Shown in pieces: positions 26,104 to 33,679 of a stretch of 64,000 bases of DNA (position 1 is its first letter; each line of letters opens with the position of its first letter). A program made the position numbers and the translations under genes. The stretch is taken from NCBI GenBank assembly GCA_030247675.1, contig JAOTRX010000006.1, forward strand, positions 248,001 to 312,000. The letters are read 5' to 3'. Source of the DNA: Desulforhopalus sp. GTDB taxonomy: Bacteria > Desulfobacterota > Desulfobulbia > Desulfobulbales > Desulfocapsaceae. The notes beneath the pieces are model-generated. The model had not been told where the DNA came from, did not search any database, and saw only the letters and a program-made list of their open reading frames with translations.

Positions 26104-26922
26104 TTACTGTTGTTTCGGTATGCCGATTGCCTCAAAGCCGTATTCTTGCAAAATCGCCTGGCCGGCGGGTGACAGGATGTACATCGCCAGTTGCCAGGCC
26201 TCCTGCGGTGCCCCGGTCCTAACGACAAGCCCATAATCGGCCCCGACGGAGAGATCTTCAGGGATGCGGACGATCTGCAGGGCCTGGACATCCTTTTGTG
26301 CCAAAACAGCGTTGGTGCAGTAGGTGAGGAAGACGTCGGCCTTCTTCTCGTCCATGACCCAGCCGTACTGGTTGCGACCTTCCGGGGCCTTGGCGCTGTC
26401 TGGGCCGCCGGTCAGCTGTAGGGCCTTGCCGGAAAGCGCTGCAAAGCTCCCCGCCTTGATCTTATCGGCCTTCTGGAAAAGTTCCCAGGCGTAATCACCG
26501 CTCGGGTCGGCCTTAGGCGTCGAGGTACCAACCCGGACGTTTTGGTCCATGAGGGTGGCGTAGAAGTTCTCAGGTGTTACCTTGACGGCCGGTTGCGCCA
26601 GGCCGCACAGCTGATTGCGGGTGAACATGACCACCGGGCTTCCCCAGCCGCCGGCAGTAAGTTTTTGCGGATGGGTCATGTCGGCTGAGGCGAAGACATC
26701 GGGTTTTTCTCCCTCTTCTATAGCCTTGCGCAGCAGGCCGCTCGGTCCGAATTTGCTGGTCACCTTAGTCTTATACGTGCTTTCGTAGGATGTCGTTATC
26801 TTGCCCAGGGCGTCCTTCAGGCTTCCCGCGGCATAGATGCTTAAAGACTCGGCAGGGGCCGTTACCGGGCTGGAAAGGAGCAGGAAAGCAACAAAGACGG
26901 CACAGCTTCTTACGATTTTCAT
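26104..26922 (-). CDS. ModA-type molybdate/oxyanion-binding periplasmic protein
   Basis: A 272-residue exported protein with a signal peptide ending near APA-ES, followed by the ModA-like fold: LSIYAAGSLKDALGKITTSYE at the N-terminus, FGPSGLLRKAIEEGEKPDVFASAD and RVGTSTPKADPSGDYAWEL. These residues form the oxyanion site in ModA/WtpA proteins. AAGGAGG precedes the ATG. No modB/modC permease or ATPase gene is adjacent, so either transport partners are elsewhere or the protein has another oxyanion or sensing role. A link to the molybdenum need of the oxidoreductase at 9824 is plausible but unproven. Confidence 0.85.
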   Translation of the reverse strand: MKIVRSCAVFVAFLLLSSPVTAPAESLSIYAAGSLKDALGKITTSYESTYKTKVTSKFGPSGLLRKAIEEGEKPDVFASADMTHPQKLTAGGWGSPVVMFTRNQLCGLAQPAVKVTPENFYATLMDQNVRVGTSTPKADPSGDYAWELFQKADKIKAGSFAALSGKALQLTGGPDSAKAPEGRNQYGWVMDEKKADVFLTYCTNAVLAQKDVQALQIVRIPEDLSVGADYGLVVRTGAPQEAWQLAMYILSPAGQAILQEYGFEAIGIPKQQ

Positions 26923-26978
26923 AACAACCTCCTTGTATGATTAATAAATATGCATCTGTTTTTCGAGTTCTTCCAGCC

Positions 26979-27401
26979 TTACTCGGTAAATCCCTGGTGT
27001 TGCATAAACTCACCGTTTACAAATCTTGCCATGCCGGTCTTCATCCTCCGAAAGCCGTGTTTTTCGTAGAAGCCTTCCTTGCCCGGAGAGGCGTAGAGGA
27101 TGACGTTGCAGCCTTGCAGCCGCGACAGAAGGTTGTCAAGGATCATTCTGCCGATGCCCTGGCCCTGGAAATCAACTGCCACGGCGCAGTCATAGATCGC
27201 CGCCTGATAAACACCGTCGGAGATGGCGCGGCCAAAGCCCACCAAGGTGTCCGAGGAATAAATGAAGATTGTGGCATAGCTTGCCTCAAAGGCCCGGCGA
27301 TGTTTTTCGGGATAGCGCGAGGCCATTCCCACCGACCGCAGGGTGTCCGCCACCGCTTGCCAGTTCACCCCCGTGCAGTCGGTTGTCAAAGAAAGTGTCA
27401 T
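26979..27401 (-). CDS. GNAT-family N-acetyltransferase
   Basis: A 140-residue acetyltransferase domain with the acetyl-CoA binding motif VDFQGQGIGRMILDNLL (Q/RxxGxG/A) and a C-terminal ASPGKEGFYEKHGFRRM. ATG at 27401 has GGGAGA upstream. The substrate cannot be deduced; small stand-alone GNAT proteins of this size often act on amines or small molecules. Confidence 0.85.
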   Translation of the reverse strand: MTLSLTTDCTGVNWQAVADTLRSVGMASRYPEKHRRAFEASYATIFIYSSDTLVGFGRAISDGVYQAAIYDCAVAVDFQGQGIGRMILDNLLSRLQGCNVILYASPGKEGFYEKHGFRRMKTGMARFVNGEFMQHQGFTE

Positions 27402-27446
27402 GAAAAGGATCTCCCTCACTCAGCCTGCAGGCCCTTCGGCCTTTAA

Positions 27447-28511
27447 TTATCGCCGTATCTCGTGTTGCCAGATCCGCCCCGGCGGCTTTCCGGCAAACGT
27501 CAACAACACCCCGGCAACCGGCCCTTCCTCCTGCCAGGACAGGCGGCGATACCCCGCCATGACGCAGTCATTGTCGAAGCTTTCGCCCGGCTGCAGGGGG
27601 TTGAGCGAACGGTAGAAGAGCTTGCTCACCTTGTCCGCCCAACCGAGCTGCACGACATCCCGGGAAAGGGGCGCCGGGAAATCAAGCCCATCTTTCCGCC
27701 AATGTACGGAAAATTCCTGGGCGGGGAGTTGCTTGGTCGCTTCGCTGTCTATTTGGAATTCAGCCTGCACCAGATTGTTGTCGGCATCGTACCAGTATAA
27801 CCGCAGAGGCGGCGGCGGGGAATCCGCCGACCATGCCAGGTGCAGGTCGTCGTCCTGGCGGCAGAAGAAAGAATGGGTGCTGGTCCGTGAATCATGGCCG
27901 TGGCCGCCGATCAGGGAATCAATATGTTCAAGATGGGGGCCGCCGTCGGCGCTGAGCGTCTGGGTGAAGATCTCTCCCCCATCGCCCAGGCGAAAACGCT
28001 GCATCGGCAGGATCTTGTGGGCGAGCGGAACGGTCTTGGCATCGGCAAAGACCTTCTGCCGCAGATGGTGCGACACCATAAACAAGGGGCCCTGCAGCAG
28101 GTTGGCCAGAAGCGGCGGAGCCAGCAGCATCGCCAGGCCGCTCAGGGCCACTCGCATACTTTCCGGCCTCGTCAGCTTCGGCGAGAGGAGGTGCCCGGCC
28201 AACCAGTGAAGGCCGAACCAGGCAAGCGGTGCCAGTGTCAAGAGCGCCACATAAAAAAAGGCCAGGGCCATCGGCCCGGAAATGGTCCTCGCCGGCAGCC
28301 AGACGACAAGCGCGGTGGCAGCGAGGATCGGCAGCGACAACAGCCGCAATCGCAGCCAGCTGCCTTCCTTGCCGAAGGCGCGGAAGCTTCTCTTTTCAAA
28401 ATACAGGGCGATGCCGATACCGACGACAATGGCGACGCCTGCCAGAACCCAGAGCACCAGCTCCGCTGTCGTCCGGTTACTAAGAAGGGTTTGTGCTATT
28501 GAGGGATTCAA
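27447..28511 (-). CDS. Multi-pass membrane protein of unknown function
   Basis: A 354-residue protein with four to five hydrophobic helices in the first 160 residues (LVLWVLAGVAIVVGIGIALY, FFYVALLTLAPLAWFGLHWL). A hydrophilic C-terminal domain follows, rich in aromatic residues (LRLYWYDADNNLVQAEF, SLNPLQPGESFDNDCVM). I do not recognise the family. It seems to begin at a TTG codon; no ATG lies in the first 70 codons. It sits 15 bp behind the NTF2-like gene and is probably co-transcribed with it. Confidence 0.6.
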   Translation of the reverse strand: MNPSIAQTLLSNRTTAELVLWVLAGVAIVVGIGIALYFEKRSFRAFGKEGSWLRLRLLSLPILAATALVVWLPARTISGPMALAFFYVALLTLAPLAWFGLHWLAGHLLSPKLTRPESMRVALSGLAMLLAPPLLANLLQGPLFMVSHHLRQKVFADAKTVPLAHKILPMQRFRLGDGGEIFTQTLSADGGPHLEHIDSLIGGHGHDSRTSTHSFFCRQDDDLHLAWSADSPPPPLRLYWYDADNNLVQAEFQIDSEATKQLPAQEFSVHWRKDGLDFPAPLSRDVVQLGWADKVSKLFYRSLNPLQPGESFDNDCVMAGYRRLSWQEEGPVAGVLLTFAGKPPGRIWQHEIRR

Positions 28512-28526
28512 GGGGGCCTTTTGCCG

Positions 28527-28913
28527 CTACAGCATGCGCGGTAACTGCGACGAGTGGTGGTGGATGATCGGCCGGGGCAGGGCAAGATCGAGGAGGTAGC
28601 TGAACCGCGCCTCGAAGCTGAGCAGTTCGCCGTCGAGGAGGAAGCGCCAGCAGTAGATGCCGCACAAGCTATAGCTGCTGCCGGAGAGCGGCTGGACGAT
28701 CAGGGTCTTCTCGTGCAGGGCGATGCTCAGCTCCTCGCGGCTGCAGAGCTTCTGGAAGTATTCGGCGATCTTTTCCGGGGTATTGAGCAGCCGGTTGGAA
28801 AAGGTCGGGATGAGCACCGCCTCTTCGCTGTAGAGGGCGAGCAGTCTGGCGACATCGCCGTTGTTGATGGCCTGCATCCATTCCTTCAAGACATCTTCGG
28901 GGGTATTGAGCAT
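28527..28913 (-). CDS. NTF2-like (SnoaL/DUF4440-type) protein
   Basis: A 128-residue protein with the alpha+beta cone fold signature: PEDVLKEWMQAINNGDVARLLALY, then EEAVLIPTFSNRLLNTPEKIAEYF. This is typical of SgcJ/EcaC-type and DUF4440 proteins. Some members are enzymes on small hydrophobic ligands and others bind calmodulin-kinase-like partners; no specific role is evident. It is the first gene of a short operon with the membrane protein that follows. Confidence 0.8.
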   Translation of the reverse strand: MLNTPEDVLKEWMQAINNGDVARLLALYSEEAVLIPTFSNRLLNTPEKIAEYFQKLCSREELSIALHEKTLIVQPLSGSSYSLCGIYCWRFLLDGELLSFEARFSYLLDLALPRPIIHHHSSQLPRML

Positions 28914-28975
28914 TAGGGGTATCCGTATGGTTTCTTAGTTTAATTTTTAAAATCGAAAGACTCAGTAATTTCCCT

Positions 28976-29965
28976 TCACCCCTGCCTTGCCCGCCGCAGG
29001 TCGGCATGGCAGGGCAGGCCGAGCAGCGAGGTGGACTGTTTTACGGCGGCGACCACCGCCCGCTCCATGACCCCTGCCGCCAGCATGCCGAGAACGCTGA
29101 GGTCGGCCTCGACCTGGCCGGTTGCCAGGGTGAAGATGGTGTCGCCGTCGAACATGGTATGGGCCGGGCGGATGGCCCTGGCATAGCCGTTATGGGCCAT
29201 GGAGGCGAGCTTGGTCGCCTGTGCCTTGCTGAGGGCGGCATTGGTGGCGACGATGCCGATGGTGGTGTTGCCGGCGAAGAGGTTGTTCTTTTCCTGGGCG
29301 AAGCGGAGCATGACTGCCTCGGTGTCGGCAAAATCGGAGAGGTCGTCGCTTAGGGCGCCAGCGAGGCGTTCACCGCTGTCCGGGTCGATGATGTCGCCCA
29401 GGGCGTTGACGGCGACGATCGCCCCGATTCTCAGGCCGCCAATCTCTATGGCATGGCAGCCGAGGCCGCTCTTCATGGCATGGGCCATGCCGCGGATCTT
29501 GCCGACCGTGGCCCCGGCCCCGGCCCCGACATTGCCTTCCGCTGAGCGGCCCTCGCTGGCGTTCAGGCAGGCCCGGTAGCCCATCTCCTTGTCCGGGCGT
29601 ATCTGGTGGTCGCCGAAGGCCAGGTCGAACAGAGCCGCGCCGCAGACGATCGGCACCCAGGTGACGCCGACGTCAAAGCCGACCTTCCGTTCTTCCAGAT
29701 ACTGCATGACCCCGGCGGCACTGTCGAGACCGAAGGCGCTGCCGCCGGTGAGGACCACCGCATGGACCTTGTCCACCAAGTTGACCGGGTTGAGCAGGTC
29801 GGTTTCCCGGGTGCCCGGCGCCCCGCCCCGGACATCGATGCCGGCGGTGGCGCCGTTCTCGCAGAGGACCACGGTGCAGCCGGTGCCGGCCTGCAGGTCG
29901 TCGGCATGTCCGACCCTGAGGCCGCCGATATCGGTAAAGGCGATTTCCTTGTGTGCTGTCGTCAT
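28976..29965 (-). CDS. P1-family (DmpA-type) peptidase
   Basis: A 329-residue protein of the Ntn-hydrolase-like P1/S58 family. It has FTDIGGLRVGHADD at the start, TGGSAFGLDSAAGVMQYLEE in the middle, and EGNVGAGAGATVGK, the region where the proenzyme is self-cleaved and the new N-terminal Ser/Thr becomes the nucleophile. Members are D-aminopeptidases or beta-peptidyl aminopeptidases. ATG at 29965 is chosen from the conserved N-terminus; an open frame continues to 30274 but overlaps the next gene and looks non-coding. Confidence 0.88.
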   Translation of the reverse strand: MTTAHKEIAFTDIGGLRVGHADDLQAGTGCTVVLCENGATAGIDVRGGAPGTRETDLLNPVNLVDKVHAVVLTGGSAFGLDSAAGVMQYLEERKVGFDVGVTWVPIVCGAALFDLAFGDHQIRPDKEMGYRACLNASEGRSAEGNVGAGAGATVGKIRGMAHAMKSGLGCHAIEIGGLRIGAIVAVNALGDIIDPDSGERLAGALSDDLSDFADTEAVMLRFAQEKNNLFAGNTTIGIVATNAALSKAQATKLASMAHNGYARAIRPAHTMFDGDTIFTLATGQVEADLSVLGMLAAGVMERAVVAAVKQSTSLLGLPCHADLRRARQG

Positions 29966-30125
29966 ATCAGGTGCTGTGCGGCGCTTGCCGGATTGTCCGG
30001 GTGGTAAAGGCTTGATTGCCCTATGGCGGGGGACAGTCCCGGCCGGCCTGCGGAATCCCCCCTTGGTCCTGCAAGTGTACCCAACCAAAAGGCCGTGCCA
30101 CAAGGATAAATGTCTGCTGCAAGAG

Positions 30126-31046
30126 CTATTTTTCTTTGGGGCCTTGCTGCTGGTATGCGGCAAATGCCTCGCCGACCGTGTTGGCGTGCAGCCGCGCCAC
30201 GTCCCGCGGGTCGGCGGTATAGCCACCGCCGAGGGTGATGACCAGGGGGATGCCCCGGCTCCGCGCCGCCGCAATCACCCGCCGGTCCCGTTCCCTCAGG
30301 CCCTTCTCGGAGAGGCGCAGGCGGCCGAGCAGGTCATGGCTGAAGGTGTCGACTCCGGCCTGGTAATGCAGGAGGTCGAATCGCCTGCCGCCGGCAAAGA
30401 GAGCGGCCAGGGCCTTGTCGAGCTCGGCGAGGTAGACGCCGTCGCCGATACCGGCGGGAAGCCCTGCGTCGAGGTCGCTCGCCTGCTTGAAGAAGGGGAA
30501 GGCGTCCTGCTGGTGGAGCGAGAGGGTGAAGACCCGGGGATCACCATGGAAGATGCAGGCGGTGCCGTCGCCCTGGTGCAGGTCGCAATCGACCACCACC
30601 GCCGACTGGATGGCGCTCCGGTCCAGGAGAACACAGAGGCCGATGGCGATGTCGTTGAGCAGGCAGAAGCCGGAGGCGTGTCCCCGGTAGGCATGATGGA
30701 AGCCGCCGCCGATGTGCACGCCGATGCCGCCAGCAAGGGCCTCCTCCCCCGCCAGGACGGTGCCGCCGGTCATCAGCCGGAAAAGCTCGACGACCTTATG
30801 GGTCAGGGGGATCTCCGCCTGGTGCTGTTCGTCCTCGGTAAAGTCGAGGTCGTTGAGCTTTTGCAGGTACTCGGCGGAATGGGCGCGGAGGATGTCGGCG
30901 TCGGTGACCTCGGGGGCCTCGATGGTACGCAGGTTGGGGAGGATGCCCTGAAACCCGAGGGATTCGAGGGTCAACCGGTATTTGGAGGTATGCCAGGGGT
31001 GATGATCGACTTGTATCTCGTACTTGGGTGAGTAGATGATATTCAT
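30126..31046 (-). CDS. Histone-deacetylase-family (AcuC-like) amidohydrolase
   Basis: A 306-residue zinc amidohydrolase of the arginase/deacetylase fold. The motifs are GGGFHHAYRGHASGFCLLND (catalytic His pair and Asn), VVDCDLHQGDGTA (zinc ligands Asp and His) and YQAGVDTF. Bacterial members deacetylate acetyl-lysine on proteins such as acetyl-CoA synthetase, or small acetyl-amines. It precedes the P1 peptidase on the same strand with a gap of 160 bp, so a shared transcript is possible. Confidence 0.9.
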   Translation of the reverse strand: MNIIYSPKYEIQVDHHPWHTSKYRLTLESLGFQGILPNLRTIEAPEVTDADILRAHSAEYLQKLNDLDFTEDEQHQAEIPLTHKVVELFRLMTGGTVLAGEEALAGGIGVHIGGGFHHAYRGHASGFCLLNDIAIGLCVLLDRSAIQSAVVVDCDLHQGDGTACIFHGDPRVFTLSLHQQDAFPFFKQASDLDAGLPAGIGDGVYLAELDKALAALFAGGRRFDLLHYQAGVDTFSHDLLGRLRLSEKGLRERDRRVIAAARSRGIPLVITLGGGYTADPRDVARLHANTVGEAFAAYQQQGPKEK

Positions 31047-31090
31047 GGGGTGGCCGCTGGTGTCTGGTTTTAAAGAAGAACCTTAGGCGG

Positions 31091-31588
31091 TTACACAGTC
31101 TTCCGCCTTCTTTTCAGGACCTTGCGAAGGATTGTTACCCAGAGATTGTGCCGGGAGCGCACCTCATTCTGAGCTACCTGATTATGAACCTTGTCCAGAC
31201 AATCTTCAAGCAAGGCATCGTGGAGCCATTTGATTGCGACATACCAGGTGATCATGCCCTTGGGGCTGAGGTCCATATCTATGGTATGCCGCAGCAGTGT
31301 TTTTTCGTCTCCTATCGCAATGAGCTCAAAACTATGGGTGCCGGCAAAGCCCTCGGGCTTGGTAAAGGTGAACTCGACTGATTTCCCCGGGTCGTGGTCC
31401 GAAACATAGTAGCCGATAGGGCCGTGACCACCGGACGAATGCAGTTTGAGGCCATTGTTTAGGACCATCGGCGGCCAGAGTTCGTGGGGCCATAGGCGAT
31501 CGTTTTTTGAGGAAAGAGTCGCGAGAATTTCCGACAGCACGGAGGGTGGCTGCTGGTACTTCCTTTGGTGGATATTGGTAATCTTCAT
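31091..31588 (-). CDS. SRPBCC-superfamily protein
   Basis: A 165-residue protein with a START/Bet v1-like ligand-binding pattern: WPPMVLNNGLKLHSSGGHGP, GKSVEFTFTKPEGFAGTHSF and a long C-terminal helix (IKWLHDALLEDCLDKVHNQV). A basic tail ends it (RKVLKRRRK). Proteins of this kind bind hydrophobic ligands; no specific function can be given. It is probably a single gene. Confidence 0.7.
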   Translation of the reverse strand: MKITNIHQRKYQQPPSVLSEILATLSSKNDRLWPHELWPPMVLNNGLKLHSSGGHGPIGYYVSDHDPGKSVEFTFTKPEGFAGTHSFELIAIGDEKTLLRHTIDMDLSPKGMITWYVAIKWLHDALLEDCLDKVHNQVAQNEVRSRHNLWVTILRKVLKRRRKTV

Positions 31589-31722
31589 TGGCTCTTCGAC
31601 AACCTCGGTAAGGTGCCCCTGTCTGTCGTGCTTGACCGGTATTGCCGGTACAGCACAGCTGTCCCTTCACTTCCCCCAGTTCTACGGGTGATCCACTTAT
31701 TTCTCAACAGAAAAGAAAACGG

Positions 31723-32676
31723 TCAATCCGGAATATCAGCAAGAAAGCCCCGCACCGTCCGCACAAAACTCTCCTGCTCTTCATAAAAGGGCAGATGGCC
31801 GCTTTGCTCGAAGACGACAAATCTTGATCCGGGAATCGCGTTATGAATGGCATAGGCGACCGACGGCGCGACGTTCATATCGAAACGGCCGGTGAGGACC
31901 AGGGTGGGAAAATGAAAGCTGGCAAGCTGCGGGGTGAAGTCCAGCTCCACCATATCTTTGTGGAGGGCATCGGCAACCGCGCTGTTCGAGTTGATGGTTG
32001 TCACTGCCGCCAGATAGCTGTCGCGGTTCTTGGCCGAGTAAAAGAGCATCGAAAAATAGTGCAGGAAATAGGCCCTGTTCGTCGACTCGTCGGTGACACG
32101 GAGCCTCTGCATCACCTGGTGGGTTTCCGGAAAGACCTGGGCAAAGAGGAAAATGGTGTCGGAAAAGCGTGGGGCCGCCGAATCGCAGATGATCAGGCCT
32201 TCGACCCGCTCCGGGTACCGCACCGCATAGGCCATGGCCAGATAGCCGCCGAAGGAGTGGCCGAAAACGTACATCCGCTGGTACCTCAGATGGGCCCGCA
32301 AGGCCTCAATGTCGGCAACCTGGTCGGCAACCGTGCAGGATTGACCGGCCCGCAAGGCCGGTGATTTGCCGACCCCGCGCTGGTCGTAGAAGATAACCTG
32401 CCGATCCGCGGCCAGTTCATCCAGGGCCGAGACAGGGTGGAGCGTCGAGTGCATATAGCCATGGTCAACGCCCGGCCCGCCATTGATGACCAGCAGCGGC
32501 GTGCCGGTCTTTGCGCCTTGGATTTCATAATAGAGTGTTGCGCCAGGGCCCTGAAAGAGCGTTCCGGACTCGAGCTTCTGAGCAACTGCCGGTAATGCCA
32601 TCAGATGGCACAACAAGATGATGCTTAGGATTCTGCCCAGGCTTCTCTTCAACTTTATTCTCCACAGTCGAATCAA
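31723..32676 (-). CDS. Secreted alpha/beta hydrolase, proline iminopeptidase-like
   Basis: A 317-residue hydrolase with an N-terminal signal peptide (residues 1-32, ending near AVA-QK). It carries the oxyanion-hole motif INGGPGVDHG, the nucleophile elbow GHSFGG, FYDQRGVGKS, a catalytic Asp in LTGRFDMN and a His in QSGHLPFYEE. These features match the S33 prolyl aminopeptidase group. The signal peptide points to a periplasmic or outer location, whereas most proline iminopeptidases are cytoplasmic. It ends a leftward run of unrelated genes and is followed by the toxin-antitoxin island. Confidence 0.88.
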   Translation of the reverse strand: MIRLWRIKLKRSLGRILSIILLCHLMALPAVAQKLESGTLFQGPGATLYYEIQGAKTGTPLLVINGGPGVDHGYMHSTLHPVSALDELAADRQVIFYDQRGVGKSPALRAGQSCTVADQVADIEALRAHLRYQRMYVFGHSFGGYLAMAYAVRYPERVEGLIICDSAAPRFSDTIFLFAQVFPETHQVMQRLRVTDESTNRAYFLHYFSMLFYSAKNRDSYLAAVTTINSNSAVADALHKDMVELDFTPQLASFHFPTLVLTGRFDMNVAPSVAYAIHNAIPGSRFVVFEQSGHLPFYEEQESFVRTVRGFLADIPD

Positions 32677-32684
32677 TTAGCGAG

Positions 32685-32975
32685 TCAGTACCCAGCCTCA
32701 CGCTGATGGCGTACCGCGACGATCACGGCTTCATTTCCATCATAGTGATATAAAACCACATAACCGCTATTGCTAAAATCGATGAGCCACTCCCTGAACC
32801 TAGGATCCATTTCGTCGGCAGGGCGGCCAACTTCCGGATGCTCTGCAATGATTAAGACACTCGTTCGGATTGCCTGGACTGCACGCCTGGCGGCATCTCT
32901 ATTTTTCTCTGCAAGAAACCGATACAAGCGCTGAACATCGCGTAAAGCAGACGGCGACCAGATCAGACGTGACAT
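32685..32975 (-). CDS. ParE/RelE-family toxin
   Basis: A 96-residue toxin of the ParE/RelE superfamily: LIWSPSALRDVQRLYRFLAEKN at the N-terminus, HPEVGRPADEMDPRFREWLI in the middle and VVLYHYDGNEAVIVAVRHQREAGY at the end. ParE-type members poison gyrase, RelE-type cleave mRNA; the sequence favours the ParE side. It overlaps the antitoxin gene upstream by 13 bp. A decayed copy of its 3' end is found at 33508-33551. Confidence 0.9.
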   Translation of the reverse strand: MSRLIWSPSALRDVQRLYRFLAEKNRDAARRAVQAIRTSVLIIAEHPEVGRPADEMDPRFREWLIDFSNSGYVVLYHYDGNEAVIVAVRHQREAGY

Positions 32976-33244
32976 TCAGGCGGCTCCGCGTCTTCACCAT
33001 CTTCTAGCTTTGCCAGCCAGGCATCCGCCTCCGCAGCCGTGACGTGCAAGCCGGTGGCCTGGTATTCATGCCATGCTGAAATGGCATCTTTTCGAAATGA
33101 TTCGCTTTTTTCTTCCCGTTCGACATATTGAAGTATTGCTTCTTTCATCAGCCAATGGGTTGATCGCTGTTTTAGATCGGCGAGACGCTTAATCCGCTCC
33201 TTGACTTCCGAATCAATTTTAACGGCAAGTGCTGTAGTACTCAT
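32963..33244 (-). CDS. Ribbon-helix-helix antitoxin (CopG/ParD type)
   Basis: A 93-residue protein beginning with the ribbon-helix-helix pattern TTALAVKIDSEVKERIKRLADL, which dimerises and binds the operon operator. A C-terminal acidic part (AWLAKLEDGEDAEPPE) would wrap the toxin. Order antitoxin-toxin with a 13-bp overlap is standard for parDE. Autoregulation is expected through the region upstream of 33244, where the TATATACC-like stretch at 33275-33290 may form the promoter. Confidence 0.9.
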   Translation of the reverse strand: MSTTALAVKIDSEVKERIKRLADLKQRSTHWLMKEAILQYVEREEKSESFRKDAISAWHEYQATGLHVTAAEADAWLAKLEDGEDAEPPECHV

Positions 33245-33346
33245 GATCTTCCTCCCCGGTATATGTTGGTATTACTATTATATACCTTCTGGCTGAAAAT
33301 ATGCAAGCGCAAGCAACAATGGATGATGGCTATCTTGTTAACCTTC

Positions 33347-33430
33347 CGTATCTTTGCGCAAAAGTGGACAGAGTCGAATTAAAATCTCTTTTCTTGCCAA
33401 ATCCAAATTTACTCTGACCCCAATTAATTA
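33347..33430. repeat. Imperfect direct repeat, copy 1 (84 bp)
   Basis: This copy aligns without gaps to 33551-33634 at roughly three quarters identity. Shared blocks include CGTAT.TTTGC, AAAAGTGG.CAG and AATTTTACTCTG. The ending TTTACTCTGACCCC resembles the ends of small mobile or REP-like elements, so these may be remnants of such an element. Confidence 0.6.
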
Positions 33431-33507
33431 GGCCGGGAGAAGGCGGAACAGGATGAGGCAGAAGATTTTGATCAGGGTTTTATTCAAGTGTTTTTTCTCT
33501 TCAGCTG

Positions 33508-33551
33508 AATCAGCAAGAGGGTCAGTATCCGACTGCCCACTGATGGGGTAC
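33508..33551 (-). pseudogene. Decayed 3' end of a second ParE-type toxin gene
   Basis: These 44 bp align without gaps (31 of 44 identical) to the 3' end of the intact toxin gene at 32671-32714, including the TGA stop. The remnant would read VPHQWAVGY-stop against VRHQREAGY-stop in the intact toxin. Identity ends abruptly at GTAC, where repeat copy 2 begins. This indicates a duplicated toxin gene cut away by an insertion or deletion. Confidence 0.6.
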
Positions 33552-33634
33552 GTATTTTTGCCTAAAAGTGGTCAGGATTGAATTGAAAGTTGCTATTCTT
33601 GCTAAATTAAATTTTACTCTGGCCATATATAATA
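33551..33634. repeat. Imperfect direct repeat, copy 2 (84 bp)
   Basis: Second copy, exactly 204 bp downstream of copy 1. It starts at the break point of the decayed toxin tail and ends 45 bp before the stop codon of the AT-rich gene. The repeats therefore mark one boundary of the foreign segment. Confidence 0.6.
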
Positions 33635-33679
33635 ACAAAGTGTGACAAAAGGAATTTCCAGGTTCGAGAATCTGTTAGG

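Noticed and set aside
33347..33634. CRISPR-like repeats
   Set aside because: Only two long imperfect copies, no short regular repeats or cas genes.
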